DNA from: CAYUNT01 sp964446285
GTDB taxonomy: Bacteria > Sumerlaeota > Sumerlaeia > SLMS01 > CAYUNT01
Direction: 5' to 3'
Assembly: GCA_964446285.1 (NCBI GenBank)
Contig: CAYUNT010000032.1
Coordinates: 1 to 30,158 of the forward strand
DNA: 30,158 nucleotides
This document shows, piece after piece, positions 1 through 6,279 of the stretch. Every line of letters begins with the position of its first letter. The stretch's first letter is position 1. A model generated the notes under the pieces. It was not told where the DNA came from. It saw only the letters and a program-made list of their open reading frames with translations, and did no database searches. The translations under genes and the position numbers were made by a program.

Positions 1-83
1 GGGGGTTTTTTCATGTCATCCGCTCGACGTGGGATTGGTTCCGGCCTGGAAGCCGGAAAAGGCCGGAAAAGGGCTTCAGACCC

Positions 84-114
84 CTTCGCGTAGTTACGCC
101 TTAGTTACGCGAAG
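84..114. repeat. Perfect 9-bp inverted repeat with internal direct repeat
   Basis: CTTCGCGTA (84-92) and TACGCGAAG (106-114) are exact inverse complements around a 13-nt centre, and TAGTTACGC is repeated directly at 91-99 and 102-110. A second 7-bp perfect hairpin, TTCCGGC/GCCGGAA, lies at 39-58. I see no gene in 1-178, so this stretch downstream of the tRNA holds only hairpin-forming sequence. Confidence 0.5.
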
Positions 115-121
115 AAGAACC

Positions 122-141
122 CCCGGAGCCTTCGCTTCGGG
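122..141 (-). terminator. Candidate terminator hairpin downstream of tRNA-Gly
   Basis: On the minus strand an 8-bp stem with one mismatch (CCCGAAGC/GCTCCGGG) closes a GAAG tetraloop, 37 nt beyond the encoded CCA of the tRNA. It is followed by a T-rich but broken tract (GTTCTTCTTC). The stem is good and the T tract is weak, so the terminator role is an inference from position. Confidence 0.35.
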
Positions 142-178
142 AGATTCTTTGAAAACATTGATTCTAATTGGGTTTTTA

Positions 179-254
179 TGGAGCGGGAAACGGGGTTCGA
201 ACCCGCGACCCTCAGCTTGGGAAGCTGATGCTCTACCAACTGAGCTATTCCCGC
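179..254 (-). tRNA. tRNA-Gly, anticodon CCC
   Basis: Read on the minus strand this folds as a complete 76-nt cloverleaf. The 7-bp acceptor stem is GCGGGAA/TTCCCGC, the D arm contains AGCTCAGTTGGTAGAGC, and the anticodon stem TCAGC/GCTGA closes the loop TTCCCAA, so the anticodon is CCC and reads GGG. The T arm has the standard TTCGAAC loop. The discriminator base is U, as expected for bacterial tRNA-Gly, and the terminal CCA is encoded (complement of positions 179-181). The identity follows directly from the fold. Confidence 0.97.
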
Positions 255-463
255 TCGATGGCCGGTTTCAGCCATCCGGAAAAGGATTCTCTGGCAAGAA
301 TCCCTCCGAGGCCGAATTGCAATTCCGCCCCCGCAAAAGAGTCAAGCCCATTCAACCCCGGCGTGAAAATCATTTCGAACACATGCCGCAATTATATCTC
401 GCACATTTCGCGCACATATCCATGAGGAATTGCTTGCGCGGGGCATCGGAAGAGAAATAGTAT

Positions 464-610
464 CCAATGATAGGCTCCGGGACGCAAGTCCCTGGGGGTT
501 GGAAGACATAAGCGGGCCAGTTTTCGCAAGTGCGCTTTGTATATTCGTTTTTCAAGAATACTCTGTCCGCCACCCCGCTCGAGGGTTCGCCCCGGACGGG
601 GTGTTTTTAT
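464..610 (+). ncRNA. Structured RNA: small RNA or riboswitch-like leader, family not recognised
   Basis: Three hairpins lie back to back on the plus strand. The first (464-502) has CCAA/TTGG at its base, CTCC/GGGG in the middle and a perfect GGGAC/GTCCC stem closed by a GCAA tetraloop (479-492). The second (512-570) is closed by GCGGGC/GTCCGC (one G-U pair) and holds inner stems, including TATTC/GAATA (542-560). The third is a terminator (571-610). A weak promoter, TTGCGC (434-439) and TAGTAT (458-463) with 18-nt spacing, precedes it. The aldo/keto reductase starts 21 nt after the terminator, which is the layout of an attenuating leader, but an independent terminated small RNA fits equally well. 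The motif AGCGGGCCAGT at 511-521 recalls E. coli 6S RNA, but the rest does not match. The remainder of 255-463 shows no gene. Confidence 0.4.
571..610 (+). terminator. Rho-independent terminator ahead of the aldo/keto reductase gene
   Basis: CACCCCG (571-577) pairs perfectly with CGGGGTG (597-603), and the loop can add a short CCCC/GGGG alternative. TTTTTAT follows at 604-610. This is a textbook intrinsic terminator on the plus strand. No plus-strand protein gene precedes it, so it must end either the structured RNA at 464-610 or a leader transcript of the gene that starts at 632. Confidence 0.7.
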
Positions 611-631
611 TGATCGTTGGGAGACGCCGAC

Positions 632-1792
632 GTGCGCTTCAGGCAGCTAGGCAAAACCGGGCTGAAAATTTCAGTCTTTTCTCTTGGGTCTAAAGGTTTA
701 AGCCCATCCGGCGAAAACGGAGAGAATGGGCGCCGCAAAGAGACGTCCATTCATGCTGTGCATCGCGCGCTGGAGTTGGGCATTACGCATATCGACACGG
801 CGCAATGCTACGCAGGCAGCGAGGCTTTGCTCGGCGAGGCGCTCGAAGGCGTGGATCGCTCGAAGCTGCACCTGACCACGCGCATCGAGCCGTGCGAATC
901 CGCGGACGAAATGCGCCGCCGCATCGAATTGTCGCTCAGCCGCCTGCGTGTTCCCGCTATCGACATGCTTTCGATTCACGGCCTCAATTCGCCCGAGCGC
1001 CTGAATCTGGTCACCAGCCCCAACGGATGCATGGCCGGCGTCGAAAAGGCCAAGGAGGAAGGGCTGGTTCGGCACATTGGATTCTCCACGCACGGACCCA
1101 TTGATTTCATTATCCGCGTCCTGCACAGCGAACTGTTTGAATTCGTCCAGATTCATTACGGATATTTCAATCAGCGCAATTTGATCGTGCTTGAAAAAGC
1201 GCACGAGATGAATATCGGGGTTCAGATATTTTCGCCGGTTGAACTGGGCGGACGCCTCCAGAAGGCGCCCGCGAGCGTTCACGAAATGTGCGAACCCCTC
1301 CACCCGATCGTCGTCAACGACCGGTTCATCCTTCAACATCCGGCGGTGTCCACGATCAATATCGGCGCGCGCCGCCCCGAGGAACTGGCCGCGCATGAGC
1401 CGGCCTTTGACAACGACGGCCCCCTGACCGACGCCGAGACGCTGGCGCTGGCCCGCATGGATGTGCGGCGCCTGCAATTGCCCGGCACATGGTGCACCAA
1501 TTGCCATCAATGCCTCCCGTGTCCTGAAAACATTGTTATCCCCGAAATCCTGCGGCTGCGCAATATGTCGCTCGCCTACGACATGAAGGAATATGCGCGC
1601 TACCGCTATCGGTGGCTTGAGGGTGGCGGGCATTGGTATCCAGGACGCCACGGCAACCGCTGCACGGAATGCGGCGATTGCCTGCCGCGATGCCCCGAGC
1701 GTCTGGATATTCCCAAACTGCTTCGCGAAACAGACAGTTTGCTGCGAGCCAATGGCTTCAAGCCGATAAAGGCCGCGGCGGAAAATTGTTGA
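632..1792 (+). CDS. Aldo/keto reductase with C-terminal iron-sulfur Cys clusters
   Basis: A 386-residue NADPH-type TIM-barrel oxidoreductase fused to a ferredoxin-like tail. The N terminus (RFRQLGKTGLKISVFSLG) is the family signature. The GTG at 632 is preferred because GGGAG at 619-623 lies 8 nt upstream; a TTG at 617 is possible. Of the catalytic tetrad, Asp55, Tyr60 and His116 are visible (HIDTAQCY, SIHGLN), but the usual Lys position reads TTR, so Arg84 appears to replace it. Two Cys motifs follow: Cys288/291/294/297 (spacing CxxCxxCxxC) and Cys344/347/350/354 (CxxCxxCxxxCP), suited to [4Fe-4S] clusters. A Gly/Glu/Arg-rich insertion follows the first strand. The family is known as cytosolic, and the substrate cannot be read from sequence. 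A structured terminator-containing leader precedes the gene. Confidence 0.9.
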   Translation: MRFRQLGKTGLKISVFSLGSKGLSPSGENGENGRRKETSIHAVHRALELGITHIDTAQCYAGSEALLGEALEGVDRSKLHLTTRIEPCESADEMRRRIELSLSRLRVPAIDMLSIHGLNSPERLNLVTSPNGCMAGVEKAKEEGLVRHIGFSTHGPIDFIIRVLHSELFEFVQIHYGYFNQRNLIVLEKAHEMNIGVQIFSPVELGGRLQKAPASVHEMCEPLHPIVVNDRFILQHPAVSTINIGARRPEELAAHEPAFDNDGPLTDAETLALARMDVRRLQLPGTWCTNCHQCLPCPENIVIPEILRLRNMSLAYDMKEYARYRYRWLEGGGHWYPGRHGNRCTECGDCLPRCPERLDIPKLLRETDSLLRANGFKPIKAAAENC

Positions 1793-1800
1793 GAGGGGAA

Positions 1801-2069
1801 GTTGTGGGTTGTGAGTTGTGAGTTGTGGGTTGTGAGAAAAGAGTGAAGAGGCGGTCGGGTGGAGTGAATGGGGGCAGGGGCAAGTGTTTATGGACTTAGG
1901 CGACCTAAAAGGCGCAAAGGACTGAAGGGATCGAAGGGCTGTGCACCGATCACTGCTCTCCGACCATTGCTGCTCTCCCAATTCTCTTCTCATCCCCCTG
2001 TTCACTGCCCACTTCTTCACTCACAACCCACAACTCACAACTCCCAACCCACAACTCACAACTCACAAC
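1801..2069. repeat. MITE-like hairpin with heptamer-array arms
   Basis: Five in-phase heptamers (GTTGTGG/GTTGTGA) fill 1801-1835, and seven inverse-complement heptamers (TCACAAC/CCACAAC, one TCCCAAC) fill 2021-2069, ending on the first base of the aspS stop. Inside these, GAGTGAAGAG near 1840 and CTTCTTCACTC near 2012 continue the imperfect inversion. The element fills the whole space between the convergent reductase and aspS genes, so it may also act as a bidirectional transcript end. No ORF in it is convincing. Confidence 0.75.
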
Positions 2070-3877
2070 TACTTTTGCTGCGTTCCGATCGTGCGGATGT
2101 GCAGGTCGCGCAGCTGGCGCGCATCGACCTCGCTGGGCGCTTGCGTCATCAGGCACACGCCCGACTGCGTTTTCGGGAATGGGATGACGTTGCGGATCGA
2201 GTCTTCGCCAAGGATGAGCATCATCAAGCGGTCGAACCCGAACGCTAGACCACCGTGGGGCGGAGCACCAAAGGCGAGCGCTTCGAGCAGGAATCCGAAT
2301 TTGCGCTGGGCGTCTTCGGGCGTGAGGCCGATGGCGCGGAATACGATTTCCTGGATGTCGCGCCGGTGGATACGGATCGAGCCGCCGCCGATTTCCTCGC
2401 CGTTGAGCGCGAGGTCGTAAGCCTGGGCGCGCACCGCTCCCGGATCGGATTCGATTTTGCCAAGGTCTTCCCAGCGCGGCGCCGTGAAGGGGTGATGGCA
2501 CGCCGTCCAGCGCTTTTCCTCCGCGTCCCATTCGAGCAGCGGGAAGTCGAGCACCCACGAAAACGCCCATGCGCCCTCGGGAATCAGGCCATTGTCGCGC
2601 CCGAGCAGCAGGCGCAGGCGGCCGCAGGCATCCGCCGCCGGCTTGGGCTGATCGGCCACCATGAAGATCATATCGCCAGGGAAAGCGCCCATTTCCGTGC
2701 GAAGCGCCGCGAGCGTCGATTCCGGGAAGAACTTGACGATGCTCGATTCGAGCGCGCCACCTTCTTTGACGCGGAACCATGCGATTCCTTTGACGCCGCA
2801 TTCACGCTGGGCGCGGACGTTGAATTCACCATCGGGTTTGAGCGCGGTGTTTGAGTATTTCTCGCCACCCCCGGGCAGGCAAATCGCCCGCACCACCGCG
2901 CCTTCCGCCAGAAGCTGGTTGAAGATTTTGAACTCGCATCCCTGGCGGATGATCGAAGTTACGTCATGGATTTCGAGTCCGAACCGGCGGTCGGGCTTGT
3001 CCGATCCGTAGCGGAGCATAGATTCGTCGTAGGAAATCCGCGGGAATGGAAGCGAAACATCGATCCCGAGCGCATGTTTCCACAGCGCGGCCACCAGGCG
3101 TTCCATCACTTCGATGATGTCCTCCACCGTGATGAACGACATTTCGATGTCGATTTGCGTGAATTCCGGCTGGCGGTTGGCGCGGAAATCCTCATCGCGG
3201 AAACAGCGCGCGATCTGGAAATAGCGGTCGTAGCCAGCCACCATGAGCAGCTGTTTGAACAGCTGCGGCGACTGCGGAAGGGCATAGAACGTCCCGGCGG
3301 TCAGGCGCGAGGGCACGAGGAAATCGCGCGCGCCTTCGGGCGTGGATTTCGTGAGGATCGGCGTCTCGAACTCGACGAAACCTTCATCAGCAAGGAATTG
3401 CCGCACGGCCTGATACGAGCGCGAACGCAGCATGAAATTGCGCTGCATCTCGGGGCGCCGAAGGTCGAGATACCGGTAGCGCAGGCGGATTTCCTCGTTG
3501 GTCTCGTGGAATTCGTCGATCTTGAACGGCGTCGGCTCGGACGGGTTCAGGATTTCCAGCTCCGTGGCGCGAATCTCGATTTCGCCCGTTGGTATCTTCG
3601 GATTGACGGCCTCGGGGTCGCGCGGGGCGACGTTCCCGCGAATGGCGAGGACAAATTCATCGCGCAGGGCATGCGCGTCGTCGAACGCCTTTTGGCCGAG
3701 CGTCTGCGGATCGAGAACGATCTGAATCAGACCGGTGCGGTCGCGCAGATCGATGAAATAAAGGCCGCCGTGATCGCGCCGGCGGTGAATCCATCCTTTG
3801 AGCAGGACGGTTTTGCCAGCGTCTCCGGCGCGGAGGTCTCCGCAGTAATGCGAGCGTTTTTCTGTAAGAAGCGACAC
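2069..3877 (-). CDS. aspS: Aspartyl-tRNA synthetase, bacterial type
   Basis: A 602-residue class II synthetase that charges tRNA-Asp with aspartate in the cytosol. The order is an N-terminal OB-fold anticodon domain (HRRRDHGG, about residue 31), class II motif 2 (FRDEDFRANRQPEFTQ), a GAD insertion typical of bacterial AspRS, and motif 3 (GLAFGFDRLMML) near the C terminus. Length is normal for bacteria (about 590). The start is GTG at 3877, with AGGAGAG about 8 nt upstream; the stop is TAG. His36 in RRRDHGG, where E. coli has Leu, is the residue linked in Pseudomonas aeruginosa to relaxed tRNA-Asn recognition, so the enzyme may be non-discriminating and depend on GatCAB. That last point is inference. 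Confidence 0.96.
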   Translation of the reverse strand: MSLLTEKRSHYCGDLRAGDAGKTVLLKGWIHRRRDHGGLYFIDLRDRTGLIQIVLDPQTLGQKAFDDAHALRDEFVLAIRGNVAPRDPEAVNPKIPTGEIEIRATELEILNPSEPTPFKIDEFHETNEEIRLRYRYLDLRRPEMQRNFMLRSRSYQAVRQFLADEGFVEFETPILTKSTPEGARDFLVPSRLTAGTFYALPQSPQLFKQLLMVAGYDRYFQIARCFRDEDFRANRQPEFTQIDIEMSFITVEDIIEVMERLVAALWKHALGIDVSLPFPRISYDESMLRYGSDKPDRRFGLEIHDVTSIIRQGCEFKIFNQLLAEGAVVRAICLPGGGEKYSNTALKPDGEFNVRAQRECGVKGIAWFRVKEGGALESSIVKFFPESTLAALRTEMGAFPGDMIFMVADQPKPAADACGRLRLLLGRDNGLIPEGAWAFSWVLDFPLLEWDAEEKRWTACHHPFTAPRWEDLGKIESDPGAVRAQAYDLALNGEEIGGGSIRIHRRDIQEIVFRAIGLTPEDAQRKFGFLLEALAFGAPPHGGLAFGFDRLMMLILGEDSIRNVIPFPKTQSGVCLMTQAPSEVDARQLRDLHIRTIGTQQK

Positions 3878-4065
3878 GGAATTTCTCTCCTGTTCTGTTC
3901 AGGCCGGCGCTATTGATATTGGAATATAAGGATGCCAGAAAGATTCGAAACCGGGGCGCGCCCTGGCCTATCCGGCTCCGCAAAGCCGAACTTCTATCGC
4001 AAGGAACGCCCGCAATCCAGGGGATTTGTTGGCGCGAGGCGAACCGCGAAAAGAAGAGAGAAGAA

Positions 4066-4153
4066 TTTACCGCGAAAAACACGAAAAGAACGAAAGAAGA
4101 AAGAGAAGATATTTTCTCATTTTTCGCGTGCAGTCGCGTTTTTCGTGGTTAAG
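4066..4153. repeat. Palindromic repeat, about 88 bp
   Basis: The left arm (from TTTACCGCGAAAAACACGAA) and the inverse complement of the right arm (TTAACCACGAAAAACGCGA) match closely, with a purine-rich centre between them. It lies in the 291-bp space between aspS and the AEC carrier gene. ORFs crossing it translate the repeat and are not genes. Its period and CGAA content resemble the ACCACGAAG repeats elsewhere in the window. Confidence 0.65.
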
Positions 4154-4168
4154 AAAAAGGTAGAATAC

Positions 4169-5137
4169 TCAGTTAAAAATCAAAACCGGAAGCGCCAGCA
4201 AGGTGGCCAACGCCGTGGTGGTCATGAGGGCCATGCCGGCGAATTCCTGGTCGAGATCGTAAAAAACCGAGGTCATGACGGCATATATCGCCACGGGACA
4301 GGCGGATAAAACGCCAATCACTACAAGGGCTTTTCCGCTCAGGCCGATCAGCAAAGCCAGCGCGATGCCGACCAGGGGCGACAGGGCGAATTTGATGACG
4401 CACAGCCACGCGTTCCGCCCTAGGCGCGCGCTCACCCCGCCGAGCCGGATTGTGAATCCCACGGCCAGAAAGGCCAGAAATAGATTCGCGTAGATGTTCG
4501 AGCGGTTCCAGGTTTGAATCCATGAGGGAATCGAATGGGGGCCGCGTTTGAGGTTGAGCGCCACCCCGACCGCGATGGCGGCGAGCGGCGCCATGCGATA
4601 CGGATCGCGGAAAAACGCCCGCGCAAGGGCCAGAAGTGTTATTCGTTCCGCCTCGCCCTCTTGCGCGCGCCGCCTCCAGCGGTCCGCCAGTGTGAAAAGA
4701 ACAATAAATACAAAGAATGGGAAATAGACCAGATACAATCCCGCGATGGATTGCCCCTCCAGGCCGTAGAGCGCGAAACACACGGGAATTCCAAAAGTCA
4801 TGCCGATGTTGCTGATGGCGGCGGAGACCACGAAAGCACCATGCGCGCGCGGCTCCAGGCCCCAGCGATGCCCGAGTGCGCGCGCGGTCATCAACCCGGC
4901 AAGGGACACGCACAAAGCGATCAACGGCACGCTGAGCAGACGCCATCCGTATTCCGAAATGTCCAGCCGCCAAAAAGAGATTACCAGCACCATCATGTCG
5001 AAAGTAAGCAGGTTAAAGCGCAGGATCGGCCCGGTCCAGCGAATTACATCGGCGCGTTTGCGCCTCCAGAGCAAGCCAGCGAACATGCCGGTCCAGAGAA
5101 TTGCCGAAAAAACGACAAATTCCACCAGGGGATTCAT
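4169..5137 (-). CDS. AEC-family membrane transporter
   Basis: A 322-residue integral membrane protein with about ten hydrophobic segments in two five-helix halves, the pattern of the auxin efflux carrier (AEC)/malonate transporter family, whose length is usually 300-320. The motif SAAISNIGMTFGIPV, near residue 125, matches the helix-breaking N-x-G-x-x-x-G-x-P region of the family. The reading frame is open upstream to 5410, but the ATG at 5137 begins directly with the first membrane helix (MNPLVEFVVFSAILW) and the upstream part looks non-coding. I see no strong ribosome site. Such carriers export organic acids or amino-acid-like anions; the substrate here is unknown. The gene lies upstream of aspS on the same strand, separated by a palindromic repeat. 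Confidence 0.85.
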   Translation of the reverse strand: MNPLVEFVVFSAILWTGMFAGLLWRRKRADVIRWTGPILRFNLLTFDMMVLVISFWRLDISEYGWRLLSVPLIALCVSLAGLMTARALGHRWGLEPRAHGAFVVSAAISNIGMTFGIPVCFALYGLEGQSIAGLYLVYFPFFVFIVLFTLADRWRRRAQEGEAERITLLALARAFFRDPYRMAPLAAIAVGVALNLKRGPHSIPSWIQTWNRSNIYANLFLAFLAVGFTIRLGGVSARLGRNAWLCVIKFALSPLVGIALALLIGLSGKALVVIGVLSACPVAIYAVMTSVFYDLDQEFAGMALMTTTALATLLALPVLIFN

Positions 5138-5304
5138 GCGATTACATCCATTTGCGGCCCATCGCGCGCCTTGGGCATGGAGGCCGCTGAAATTGCGTAT
5201 GAATACGCAGCCTCGCAATGCCTTGGCGCTGCGCGGCATGTTTTTGCGCGAAACAGGGCCGCCGATGCAATTCGCGATTGATTCCCGACTGTTTCCAGAT
5301 GCTC

Positions 5305-5310
5305 TATAAT
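5305..5310 (+). promoter_or_regulatory. Candidate -10 element for the aquaporin gene
   Basis: A perfect TATAAT lies 93 nt before the aquaporin ATG. No good -35 stands at 16-18 nt; the nearest TTGATT (5278-5283) is 21 nt away. In the expected leader, CGCTTG/CAAGCG (5340-5358) forms a 6-bp hairpin. The remainder of 5138-5397 shows no gene. Confidence 0.4.
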
Positions 5311-5397
5311 TGCTGGTAGTCGCTGTCAGCAAGTCCCGGCGCTTGCCCGCGCCAAGCGGAGCGGCCGGAGAGGAAAATCCGCAAGGAGGCAAACGAA

Positions 5398-6108
5398 ATG
5401 GCTCCCTCAAACTGCAAAAAGTATTCCGCCGAATTGATCGGAACGTTCGTCCTCGTGTTCTTCGGATGCGGCAGTGCGGTGATCGCGGGTTCCAAGGTCG
5501 GATTCCTGGGCATATCGTTCGCGTTTGGACTTTCTGTTCTGGCTATGGTTTACGCCATCGGCCCCATCTCGGGATGCCACATCAACCCCGCCATTTCGGT
5601 GGCGATGCTGGCCGCGCGCAAGATGAGTGCGAAAGACGCGATTTTCTACATCATCGCCCAATGCATTGGCGCGATTTTAGCTGCGGGCGTCCTGCTTGTC
5701 ATCGCGGGAGGGCTGCCTGGCTACGATCTTGCGAAAAATGGCCTTGGACAAGATGGATTCGGTGAATGCTCGCCCTGCGGCTATTCGCTCGGTGCGGGAT
5801 TCACGGCGGAAATCGTTCTGACAGCGGCGTTTTTGATCGTCATTTTCGGCGCAACCAGCGCGCAGGCGCCCGCCGGATTTGCGGGCATTGCCATCGGACT
5901 GGCGCTCACGCTCATTCATATAGTGGGCATTCCCATCACGGGAACCTCGGTGAATCCCGCGCGCAGCCTTGGCCCCGCGGTATTTGTGGGCGGCAAGGCG
6001 CTCAGCCAACTCTGGCTCTTCTGGGTCGCGCCCATTCTCGGCGGACTCCTCGGCGCGGGAATCTGGAATTTCCTTCTTGATAACAGCGCCTGCGAAAAGG
6101 CCAAATAG
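5398..6108 (+). CDS. aqpZ: Aquaporin Z-type water channel
   Basis: A 236-residue inner-membrane channel of the MIP family, six transmembrane helices with two half-helices carrying NPA boxes (residues 63-65 and 186-188). The selectivity-filter residues Phe43, His174, Thr183 and Arg189 fall at the same numbers as in E. coli AqpZ, which supports a water-selective pore rather than a glycerol facilitator. The start ATG is fixed by AAGGAGG at 5383-5389, 8 nt upstream. The stop is TAG. A TATAAT at 5305 may drive it. The gene stands alone, since the next plus-strand gene begins 171 nt later behind a repeat fragment. Confidence 0.95.
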   Translation: MAPSNCKKYSAELIGTFVLVFFGCGSAVIAGSKVGFLGISFAFGLSVLAMVYAIGPISGCHINPAISVAMLAARKMSAKDAIFYIIAQCIGAILAAGVLLVIAGGLPGYDLAKNGLGQDGFGECSPCGYSLGAGFTAEIVLTAAFLIVIFGATSAQAPAGFAGIAIGLALTLIHIVGIPITGTSVNPARSLGPAVFVGGKALSQLWLFWVAPILGGLLGAGIWNFLLDNSACEKAK

Positions 6109-6131
6109 GCTGCGCTTTCTGCTTTGGAATT

Positions 6132-6159
6132 TCTTCGTGTCTTTGTGACTTCGTGGTAG
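6132..6159. repeat. Single arm of the ACCACGAAG repeat family
   Basis: The inverse complement reads ACCACGAAGTCACAAAGACACGAAG, nearly the same as the left arm of the palindrome at 19995-20083. No inverted partner lies nearby, so this is half an element between the aquaporin and amidase genes. Confidence 0.6.
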
Positions 6160-6279
6160 TTTATTTTGGAACTCCAAGATAAAATAGCGGTCCGGCGTGA
6201 TTCGCTTTGCGTTGGGGCGCTTGATCCGGCATTTTGCTTGGCGGCGATGAGGAACGTATTTGACCAACGGGAGACGGAC

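Noticed and set aside
29..460. Plus-strand open frame across the tRNA gene
   Set aside because: It translates a tRNA and hairpin DNA and has no ribosome site.
464..570. Known RNA families for the structured leader: 6S RNA, cyclic-di-GMP riboswitch, SRP RNA
   Set aside because: Only short matches are present (AGCGGGCCAGT to 6S; GGGACGCAA to the GEMM core). The hallmark SRP tetraloop region and the GEMM second helix are missing, so no family is named.
698..2020. 440-codon open frame antisense to the reductase gene
   Set aside because: It runs opposite a gene with clear family motifs, and its own translation is Arg/Ala/His-rich with no domain, as expected of a shadow frame in GC-rich DNA.
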